A stretch of DNA of 64,000 nt from assembly GCF_904846615.1 (NCBI RefSeq), contig NZ_CAJHBK010000001.1, positions 806,001 to 870,000 of the forward strand, in the 5' to 3' direction. Below are positions 55,329 to 64,000 of this stretch, piece by piece. Both the position numbers and the translations under genes were made by a program. This DNA comes from Psychrobacter sp. JCM 18902. GTDB taxonomy: Bacteria > Pseudomonadota > Gammaproteobacteria > Pseudomonadales > Moraxellaceae. Numbering within the stretch: the stretch's first letter is position 1; each line of letters opens with the position of its first letter. The notes below the pieces were generated by a model that saw only the letters and a list, made by a program, of their open reading frames with translations, was not told where the DNA came from and made no database searches.

Positions 55329-55925
55329 TCATTTTTTATCAGCGAATTTTTGTAATACCTGACTGTCCCATAAGACTTCAGAGACTTTGTTGGGATCTGT
55401 ACAAAAGCGAGCAGCGACAAACAACCAATCCGATAAGCGATTGATAAAGCTCACGGCCGTACTGCGAATCGCTTGTGGTCGCTCTTGCTGTAATAGCACT
55501 GCTTGGCGCTCAGCACGGCGACAGACTGTACGCGCAACGTGTAGTTGGCTGACCAATACCGAACCTGTGGGCAAGATAAAATCTTTTAGCGGCGGCAAGG
55601 TCGTATTCATCGCATCAATTTGCTGTTCTAACCATGTAATGTGAGTGGCATTGACGCCTTCATATTCTGGCATAGCCAGCTCACCACCGATATTAAACAA
55701 TAAATGCTGAATGATGACTAACGCTTGAGAAAACTCTTTCTCTATAGATTGCCCTTTATTATGCTGTAACTGAGCACGTACCAGACCAATGTGTGAGTTA
55801 AGCTCGTCGATATCACCCATTACGCTAAATAGGTTGTCTGCTTTGCTGACGCGGCTGCCGTCTGCCATGCCAGTGCTACCGTCATCTCCAGTACGCGTAT
55901 ATATTTTGCTTAAACGATTGCCCAT
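55329..55925 (-). CDS. Cob(I)alamin adenosyltransferase, PduO/MMAB type
   Basis: A 198-residue enzyme that transfers the adenosyl group of ATP to cob(I)alamin, producing coenzyme B12. N-terminal ATP site: LSKIYTRTGDDGSTGMADGSRVSK; DELNSHIGLVRAQL follows, then the active-site stretch FILPTGSVLVSQLHVARTVCRRAERQAV (only its ends are needed) and the C-terminal INRLSDWLFVAARF. No other cobalamin genes lie nearby, so it probably serves salvage of imported corrinoid. ATG 55925 gives the family start MGNRLSKIYTRTGD. Confidence 0.94.
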   Translation of the reverse strand: MGNRLSKIYTRTGDDGSTGMADGSRVSKADNLFSVMGDIDELNSHIGLVRAQLQHNKGQSIEKEFSQALVIIQHLLFNIGGELAMPEYEGVNATHITWLEQQIDAMNTTLPPLKDFILPTGSVLVSQLHVARTVCRRAERQAVLLQQERPQAIRSTAVSFINRLSDWLFVAARFCTDPNKVSEVLWDSQVLQKFADKK

Positions 55926-56151
55926 ATCTAAATCCTTAACAGTTTTTATGATTGAATGATGTTAGTTGCGGGCTCATTGTAGTATTTTATGGCTGTTTTC
56001 GCTAAGATAATGGGTTAGGTTTTATGTTGCCGTTGTTTTTACAGTTATAACGACCATAGTCAGTGCTGTTTAATATCCAAACATTGATTATATTTTTGTT
56101 TTTATTTTATCTATTTTATCTATTTTATTTATATTAAAAGGCTTTTTAACC

Positions 56152-57612
56152 ATGACCACACCACTTGCCGATGCGATGTCTCAGCTTGCTATTCATGACT
56201 CACTGACTGGCGGAAAACGTCAGTTTGTACCACTCAAATCAGGGCAAGTAGGCATGTATGTGTGCGGTATGACAGTTTATGATTATTGTCATATTGGGCA
56301 TGCGCGGGTGATGGTTGGTTTTGACATGGTAGTGCGCTGGTTGGCTCAGTTAGGCTATGACGTTAATTATGTGCGCAATATCACCGATATTGATGACAAG
56401 ATCATCACTCGTGCCGCTGAGAACGGTGAAGAGATTGGTACGTTAACGCAGCGTTTTATTGAAGCCATGCACGAAGATGCAACCGCTCTTGGTTGCGAGA
56501 TGCCAGACGCTGAGCCGCGCGCGACTGATCATATCGATGATATGCAGCAAATGATTGAGACCTTGGTCACAGGCGACTATGCGTACGCAGGCGACAATGG
56601 TGATGTCTACTATGCCGTCGATAATTTTGCAGATTATGGTAAATTATCTAAGCGTAATCTCGATGAGATGCAAGCAGGTTCACGTGTCGATGTCGAAAAT
56701 GACAAACGCAATCCGTTTGATTTTGTCTTATGGAAGGCAGCAAAGCCTAATGAGCCGCAATGGGCGTCGCCATGGGGCAAAGGGCGTCCAGGTTGGCATA
56801 TCGAATGCTCAGCGATGTCGACCAAGTGCTTGGGTAGCACCTTTGATATTCATGGCGGTGGTCATGACTTGCAATTTCCGCATCACGAAAACGAGATAGC
56901 GCAGTCTGAAGCCGCGACTGGCTGTGAATACGCGCGTAACTGGATGCATGTCGGTTTCATTAATGTCGATGGTGAAAAAATGTCCAAATCGTTGGGTAAC
57001 TTTTTTACCATTCGTGACGTGATGACAAAATATCTGCCTGAAACGGTGCGCTTTTTTTTATTATCAAGCCATTATCGCAGCCAAGTCAATTTTTCTGACA
57101 ACGCATTGGATGAAGCACATAATAGCCTAAGTAGATTATATAATGCGTTAAAATTGGCCGAACAACAAAAAGGGCAGACGCTCGTAGTCAGTGATACGCT
57201 GATAAATGATGCTTATAGTAGCAGTGCCGGACAAGACTTTATCAAAGCCATGAACGATGATTTTAATAGTTCAACGGCAATTAGTGTACTGTTTGGGCTG
57301 GCGCGCGACATTAATAAAGCCATTAAAGCCGAAGAGGTAGACACTGCATGGCAATTAGCAGAGCAGCTCAAAGCGTTGGCACAGGTACTCAATATTTTAC
57401 AGCAGCCAGTTCAACAGTTTTTGCAAGCAATAATTGGTGAACAGGCAGATGATGGTTTAACCGATGACACTATCGATGGTTTAATCATTGAGCGTGCGGA
57501 TGCCAAAACCAACAAAAACTTTGCGCGTGCTGATGAGATACGTGAGCAACTAAAAGATGCTGGTATTGAGCTTGAAGACAGCCGTGCTGGCACAACATGG
57601 CGCCGCGCTTAA
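56152..57612 (+). CDS. cysS: Cysteinyl-tRNA synthetase
   Basis: A 486-residue class I synthetase. Zinc and ATP-site motifs: [19 protein letters not shown] (first Zn Cys and HIGH), [22 protein letters not shown] (second Zn Cys), [20 protein letters not shown] (Zn His/Glu), and [11 protein letters not shown] (KMSKS). The C-terminal anticodon-binding DALR and tail domains end RAGTTWRRA. An AT-rich leader with repeated CTATTTTAT precedes ATG 56152; AAAAGG lies about 15 bp upstream. Followed by its own terminator. Confidence 0.97.
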   Translation: MTTPLADAMSQLAIHDSLTGGKRQFVPLKSGQVGMYVCGMTVYDYCHIGHARVMVGFDMVVRWLAQLGYDVNYVRNITDIDDKIITRAAENGEEIGTLTQRFIEAMHEDATALGCEMPDAEPRATDHIDDMQQMIETLVTGDYAYAGDNGDVYYAVDNFADYGKLSKRNLDEMQAGSRVDVENDKRNPFDFVLWKAAKPNEPQWASPWGKGRPGWHIECSAMSTKCLGSTFDIHGGGHDLQFPHHENEIAQSEAATGCEYARNWMHVGFINVDGEKMSKSLGNFFTIRDVMTKYLPETVRFFLLSSHYRSQVNFSDNALDEAHNSLSRLYNALKLAEQQKGQTLVVSDTLINDAYSSSAGQDFIKAMNDDFNSSTAISVLFGLARDINKAIKAEEVDTAWQLAEQLKALAQVLNILQQPVQQFLQAIIGEQADDGLTDDTIDGLIIERADAKTNKNFARADEIREQLKDAGIELEDSRAGTTWRRA

Positions 57613-57655
57613 GGCAATCATGTTACAGAACACCCATATAGATAGTCATAAACTA

Positions 57656-57681
57656 AGTCAGCTTTGAGCTGGCTTTTTTTA
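57656..57681 (+). terminator. Terminator of cysS
   Basis: AGTCAGCT pairs with AGCTGGCT around a TTG loop (one G-T pair), followed by a run of T residues. 43 bp after the stop. Confidence 0.88.
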
Positions 57682-57851
57682 TAGACTAAACTAGGGTGTG
57701 TCATCATTCTAAAAATGGTGCTAAGAACAAGATAAATTGCAGTCAAACCATAAAGATGAAGCTAAATTGGCTATGCAATATATGTAAGAATAAGCTTTGT
57801 AGGCAAACTTCAAGAGATGCAAACATCAAGTGAATTAATGGCTTTTAAAAT

Positions 57852-59864
57852 ATGAATATTCTCAAAAAAAGCATTGTTGGCGGTCATCGTATAGCAACTG
57901 ATACCGACGGTGACCACTATCCTAACGCCCAGCGTTGGAATGTGCGCGCCAGTACTTTGTCATTACTATTGGTTTTTTTCATAGTCAGCATGAGTGCTGT
58001 GTTTGCACCCGCTAATGCCGCAAGCACTAGTGATATGCAAAGCGATAGCAAACAAGCTGCGGATGAGCAGTCCATCTCGTCATCAACTTCAATTAGCAAG
58101 CCCGATAATCTGGCTGAATATGCCACTCAAAAAATCAATACAATTAAAGACGAAAGCCTCAGCATCTCTGGCGTTGCAGAAGAGATATTTGATCCTACCG
58201 AGCGCAATGCAGTAGAGCAAGCGGGTAATTTGCAAGGCGATTCTGGACTGACGGGTGAATACAATGAAAGTTATTATTTGCTAGACAAGCTCAATGTAGG
58301 CTTGCCGCTATTATCGGAGCCGCCAAATTTAACCACGCCACTAGCGACTTTAGAGTTTTTTCAGTCAGCGGTCATGAAGCAACAATACGACTTGGCTGCT
58401 TATGCACTTAACATGAATTTAATCGATCAGAAAATTCAGCGTAACCACGCGCTCGAGTTATCAAAACGGTTGGATTTTTTGTTAACGGAAAAAGAGCTTT
58501 ACGTTTTTGATGATCTGCCAGATCGCCCAGATGGTTTAATCGAGCCGCCACTTGGCAATACCAGTAGTATCATGGGCATCCCTAGACGTTCGATTCAGCT
58601 AGGCTATATCGACTATCGTGAGCGCCGTGTCCCCATTTATTTGCAACGAGTACGGGTTGGTGAGGCTGCGCCTATTTGGGTGTTTTCTGCACAGACAGTT
58701 GATAATATCGACAATCTCTATGAGCAATATCATCCAGCGGAATTTGAGCGTTATTTACCTGGATGGTTAAAACTTAAGATTTTCAGTATCGCACTATGGG
58801 AGTTTTTGGCATTAGCACTGTTTTTCTTAGTGACCATGGGAGTAGGATGGTTACTCAGTAAAGGCACGGAAAAAATCATCAGCCGTTATATCGACGATGA
58901 AAAATACAGCAATTATGTTGGTAGTACTAATGGCGTGGCAGATTTGGTTAATAAGCTGACCGTGCCGTTGACTTTTACCATCAGTTTTTTGCTCGTCTTT
59001 ACTTTGGTGTCAGGCGGCTTTCCTTATTTGGATGCAGTAGCTTCATCGACTCGTCCGCTTATCTGGATTGGGCTAGTATTTAGCACCTTATGGCTTGGCA
59101 TTCGTGTTATTAACTTTTTTGCTAATCGCTATCAAAGCCTACAAATTGAAAATCTGGCTGAAGAGCACTTTGATAAAGAGCGCCGTCGCCGTACTTATGT
59201 ATCGATATTTCGCCGCGTCTTTATTTTTGTCATGATTTTGGGCAGTATTTGGATTGGTCTCAGTGAATTTGCCAACATGGAAGGCCTTGGTAAGACGCTA
59301 TTGACCTCGGCTGGTATCGCAGGCGTGGTCATTGGGATTGCCGCGCAGCCGATACTGGGTAACATCATTGCTGGGGTACAGGTGGCAGTGACCCAGCCAG
59401 TACGGATTGGTGTTAGTGTGATAATGGATGGCAACTTTAGTACCGTTGAAGACCTGCGTTATACGTATGCGGTACTCAAAACATGGGATGAACGTCGATT
59501 GATCGTGCCGATGCGTGAACTGATCACCGAAACGGTAGAAAACTGGTCACATACCGAAGTACATCAGACTTGTCCTGTGTTTTTATATGTCGATTATGGC
59601 GCAGATATTGACGCCATTCGCCAGCAATTTATATCGGCGGTTAAAGACAATAAGCTTTGGGACAACAAAACTGAGCCTGAGATGTTTGTCGTTGAGGTGA
59701 CTGCCAACATTATTCACTTGCGCGGCGCTGTTTCAGCGGTAGGTCCCATAGAAGCATGGACACTGGCCTGTGAGATACGTGAGCAGATGCTGAATTACTT
59801 ATATAGCAAACAAAAAGCTTATCTGCCTGCTGAACGTTTGATATTGAAGGGTAAAGACCAGTAA
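57852..59864 (+). CDS. Large MscS-family mechanosensitive ion channel
   Basis: A 670-residue inner membrane channel protein. An N-terminal segment (STLSLLLVFFIVSMSAVFAPANA, residues ~35-57) looks like a signal peptide, and a ~260-residue periplasmic domain follows. Membrane segments lie at ~315-345, 370-400, 405-425, 455-475 and the pore helix (GKTLLTSAGIAGVVIGIAAQ then PILGNIIAGVQVAVTQP). Next come the MscS beta domain (VRIGVSVIMDGNFSTVEDLR, RRLIVPMRELITETVENWSH) and a C-terminal alpha/beta cage. It probably releases osmolytes under hypo-osmotic shock; size suggests a YbdG/YnaI-like or larger member. Start 57852 has no strong ribosome site. Confidence 0.92.
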   Translation: MNILKKSIVGGHRIATDTDGDHYPNAQRWNVRASTLSLLLVFFIVSMSAVFAPANAASTSDMQSDSKQAADEQSISSSTSISKPDNLAEYATQKINTIKDESLSISGVAEEIFDPTERNAVEQAGNLQGDSGLTGEYNESYYLLDKLNVGLPLLSEPPNLTTPLATLEFFQSAVMKQQYDLAAYALNMNLIDQKIQRNHALELSKRLDFLLTEKELYVFDDLPDRPDGLIEPPLGNTSSIMGIPRRSIQLGYIDYRERRVPIYLQRVRVGEAAPIWVFSAQTVDNIDNLYEQYHPAEFERYLPGWLKLKIFSIALWEFLALALFFLVTMGVGWLLSKGTEKIISRYIDDEKYSNYVGSTNGVADLVNKLTVPLTFTISFLLVFTLVSGGFPYLDAVASSTRPLIWIGLVFSTLWLGIRVINFFANRYQSLQIENLAEEHFDKERRRRTYVSIFRRVFIFVMILGSIWIGLSEFANMEGLGKTLLTSAGIAGVVIGIAAQPILGNIIAGVQVAVTQPVRIGVSVIMDGNFSTVEDLRYTYAVLKTWDERRLIVPMRELITETVENWSHTEVHQTCPVFLYVDYGADIDAIRQQFISAVKDNKLWDNKTEPEMFVVEVTANIIHLRGAVSAVGPIEAWTLACEIREQMLNYLYSKQKAYLPAERLILKGKDQ

Positions 59865-61739
<1,875 letters not shown>

Positions 61740-61809
61740 AAGGTCTTTTATAATCCTGCATTACGTCAACGATAGCTATTTTGCAGGGCTGCAGTGACCT
61801 TAAGATACA

Positions 61810-61849
61810 AACAGCCAACAATGCCTTGTTATTGTTGGCTGTTTTTTTT
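61810..61849 (+). terminator. Terminator of guaB
   Basis: AACAGCCAACAAT (61810-61822) pairs with ATTGTTGGCTGTT (61831-61843), 8-nt loop, then T residues to 61849. Confidence 0.94.
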
Positions 61850-61952
61850 GTAAAATACACAAGCGGATTATAATAATAACTACTTAGACTGTTTATACGT
61901 TATTGTTTGCGTATTCGTCTGGTTTTCACTCTTAGATTTGGGAGCATATATA

Positions 61953-63320
61953 ATGAGCTACTTTGGCACCGATGGTATTCGCGGAAAATTCGGTGAGTCG
62001 CCGATTACCCCTGATTTTATTTTAAAATTGGGCTATGTGACGGGACGTGTGCTGATAGAGAATAATGACAACCCTGCTCGCAAGCCAAGCGTGGTCATCG
62101 GTAAGGATACGCGGCTGTCAGGTTATGTGATTGAAGGCGCATTGCAAGCGGGGTTTAATGCCGCTGGTGTTGATGTGCATATGCTTGGACCATTACCCAC
62201 ACCAGCGATTGCACATTTGACCCGTAGTTTCAATGCAGATGCTGGGGTGGTTATTTCAGCATCGCACAATCCTTATTATGACAATGGCATCAAGTTTTTT
62301 TCAGGTGATGGTAAAAAAATTAGCGATGAGATGCAGACGGCAATCAATAATAAATTAACGGCAATTATGAATGACGTTAATAGTAAAGAAGCAACCATGC
62401 CGATTCTTGATTCTGCAAATTTGGGAAAAAATAACCGCATTGACGATGCAAAAGGTCGTTATATCGAGTTCTGTAAAGGCAGTTTTCCCTATCAGTACGA
62501 CTTGAGTCATCTGACTGTCGTCGTAGATTGTGCTAATGGTGCAGGCTATAGCGTGGCACCAAGAGTCATGCGTGAGTTGGGTGCCAATGTGATTGCTATT
62601 AACAATACGCCTGATGGCATCAATATCAATGCTGACTGCGGTTCTACCCATCCTGAAGGCTTACAGAAAGCAGTGATTGAGCACGAAGCAGATGTTGGTA
62701 TCGCACTAGACGGCGATGGCGATCGTATTGTGATGGTTGATGAGGCTGGTAATCTGGTTGACGGCGATGGCATTTTATACGTACTTGCTACCCAAGGTCA
62801 GACTAAGGCGAAAGGTGTGGTTGGTACGCTGATGAGTAACATGGGCTTAGAGCTGGCGCTCAAAGCGGCAGATATTAAATTTACGCGTGCAAAAGTAGGC
62901 GATCGTTATGTGATGCATGAGCTTGAAGCGAATGGCTGGATACTGGGCGGCGAACCATCGGGTCATATTCTATGTTTAGATAAGAGTCGTACGGGTGATG
63001 CCATTATCGCCGGCTTGCAAGTGCTTGCGGTGATGGAAGCACGTGGTAAAGCGCTCAGTGATTTGACCGAAGGCTTTGAAAAATTGCCACAAAAACTGGT
63101 CAATGTGCGCTTAAGTAAAATGCAAGATCCGTTTGAGCATGAAGAGCTGGTTGCTGCTTTTGCAAAAGCACAGGCCACTTTAGAGGGTCGTGGTCGTCTG
63201 CTCATTCGCCAATCAGGTACAGAACCTATGATACGTGTGATGGTTGAGTCGGATGATGAAATAGAATGTGATGTATTGGCAAATGATTTGGCTGACCATA
63301 TCAAAGCAGTATTGGGTTAA
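61953..63320 (+). CDS. glmM: Phosphoglucosamine mutase
   Basis: A 455-residue enzyme converting glucosamine-6-phosphate to glucosamine-1-phosphate for peptidoglycan and [22 protein letters not shown] at the start, the phosphoserine loop [17 protein letters not shown] (Ser of SASHNP), the metal loop [13 protein letters not shown], the sugar-binding [10 protein letters not shown] and the phosphate-binding [17 protein letters not shown] 61953 has TTGGGAG 8-10 bp upstream; an in-frame TTG at 61938 lies within that ribosome site and is rejected. The pdxH gene follows after 37 bp. Confidence 0.97.
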   Translation: MSYFGTDGIRGKFGESPITPDFILKLGYVTGRVLIENNDNPARKPSVVIGKDTRLSGYVIEGALQAGFNAAGVDVHMLGPLPTPAIAHLTRSFNADAGVVISASHNPYYDNGIKFFSGDGKKISDEMQTAINNKLTAIMNDVNSKEATMPILDSANLGKNNRIDDAKGRYIEFCKGSFPYQYDLSHLTVVVDCANGAGYSVAPRVMRELGANVIAINNTPDGININADCGSTHPEGLQKAVIEHEADVGIALDGDGDRIVMVDEAGNLVDGDGILYVLATQGQTKAKGVVGTLMSNMGLELALKAADIKFTRAKVGDRYVMHELEANGWILGGEPSGHILCLDKSRTGDAIIAGLQVLAVMEARGKALSDLTEGFEKLPQKLVNVRLSKMQDPFEHEELVAAFAKAQATLEGRGRLLIRQSGTEPMIRVMVESDDEIECDVLANDLADHIKAVLG

Positions 63321-63357
63321 AGTGATAATGTAGTTATATTAAAATAAGGAATATTTT

Positions 63358-64000
63358 ATGAGCATGGATTTTACCGATCAGCGTTTGTCATACGAAAAAG
63401 GTGAGCTTGATCAACAGTCCGTCCCAGACTCTCCATTTGAGCTACTAAAAGAATGGATGAATGAGGCAATAGCACAAAAGGTGCAAGAGCCTTATGCGAT
63501 GAGTTTGGCGACGTGCGGTGCTGATAATAAACCTAGCGTACGCATCGTACTTATGCGTGAGATTACTGAAAATGGTGTGGTGTTTTATACCAACTATGAA
63601 AGCGCTAAAGGTCAAGATATTGCCGAAAACCCGAATGTCGAAGCGCTATTCTTTTGGCATGAGCTGGAGCGTCAAGTACGTATTAGTGGCAGCATTGCTA
63701 AAATCGATGCTAATAAGTCATCTGCTTACTTTCAAAAGCGTCCTCACGACAGTCAAGTGGGTGCGTGGGTTAGTCAACCTCAAAGTGGCGAAGTTGCTGA
63801 TCGTGAGGTGATGCAAACCAAGTTTAATGAGCTACAAAATCAGTATCCAGAAAGTAGCCAAGTGCCAACACCAGAATTTTGGGGTGGTTACGAGATTAGC
63901 ATTCATGAGATTGAGTTTTGGCAAGGTCGTGCCAATCGTATGCATGACCGTATTGTCTATACTAAAGACAATGGTGAAAGCTGGAGTACCAAGCGTTTAT
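63358..64000 (+). CDS. pdxH: Pyridoxamine 5'-phosphate oxidase, 3' truncated by the window
   Basis: 214 codons are seen before the window ends, out of a usual ~215-220. The FMN enzyme makes pyridoxal 5'-phosphate. Visible: MSLATCGADNKPSVRIVLMR, GVVFYTNYESAKGQDI, the FMN-binding LFFWHELERQVRISG, the substrate site YFQKRPHDSQVGAWVS, VPTPEFWGGYEI and the C-terminal FWQGRANRMHDRI. Only a few residues of the usual L-x-P ending are missing. AAGGA lies 7 bp before ATG 63358; a second ATG two codons on is possible. Probably co-transcribed with glmM. Confidence 0.94.
   Translation, partial: MSMDFTDQRLSYEKGELDQQSVPDSPFELLKEWMNEAIAQKVQEPYAMSLATCGADNKPSVRIVLMREITENGVVFYTNYESAKGQDIAENPNVEALFFWHELERQVRISGSIAKIDANKSSAYFQKRPHDSQVGAWVSQPQSGEVADREVMQTKFNELQNQYPESSQVPTPEFWGGYEISIHEIEFWQGRANRMHDRIVYTKDNGESWSTKRL

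Overview
The window looks like a chromosomal segment of a psychrotolerant gammaproteobacterium of the Moraxellaceae, most likely Psychrobacter. This rests on moderate GC content, the character of the housekeeping genes (maeA, maeB, selO, cca, cysS, guaB, glmM, pdxH), an acyl-CoA delta-9 desaturase, and many terminators of the CAATAAAAARCCC type. The genus is inferred, not proven. Both window edges cut genes: a ThDP decarboxylase on the left and pdxH on the right. There is no prophage, transposon, CRISPR array or rRNA; one tRNA with a CAU anticodon is present.

1-6.1 kb: a forward catabolic gene set (ThDP-dependent 2-oxoacid decarboxylase, quinone-dependent D-lactate dehydrogenase, YjiH-type membrane protein, aldehyde dehydrogenase). 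It would fit decarboxylation of a 2-oxo acid such as 2-ketoarginine to an aldehyde and then oxidation to the acid. 6.2-8.7 kb: a TetR regulator and a leftward AhpD-like/DsbA-like redox pair. Four similar 16-bp palindromes link the two, and a 14-bp tandem array made from the 3' end of the AhpD-like gene separates the pair. 8.7-17 kb: a leftward block with a fatty acid hydroxylase-type protein, ynjF, ynjD, ynjC, ynjB and a 728-residue fusion of a TVP38/YdjX-like membrane domain with a MerA-like flavoprotein, then a DoxX protein. This resembles the E. coli ydjXYZ-ynjABCDEF region. 17-20 kb: YaiL-like protein, tandem universal stress protein, cupin protein.

20-39.2 kb: a large iron and haem block. 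It holds two TonB-dependent siderophore-type receptors, two siderophore-interacting (ferric reductase) proteins, a PepSY membrane protein, a SyrD/PvdE-type ABC transporter, and a complete haem system: HmuY-like lipoprotein, HmuR-like receptor, HmuS, HmuT, HmuU, HmuV. Good Fur-box-like sites precede three of its transcription units. No siderophore biosynthesis gene is visible. 39.5-42.8 kb: a tightly overlapped adaptor/permease/ATPase exporter whose first two genes start with TTG.

43-64 kb: mostly housekeeping. maeA points right and maeB, cca and the tRNA point left; a C-terminal relic of a short-chain dehydrogenase overlaps the end of cca. Then come selO, an acyl-CoA desaturase, a glycerophosphodiester phosphodiesterase, an orphan lipoprotein, a PduO-type cobalamin adenosyltransferase, cysS, a large MscS-family channel, guaB with a long leader, glmM and the start of pdxH.

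The parts most worth following up are the ydjX/merA-ynj block, the TetR/AhpD/DsbA circuit with its repeat array, and the haem block with the adjacent exporter. All identifications come from reading motifs and recalling family sequences; no search was run.
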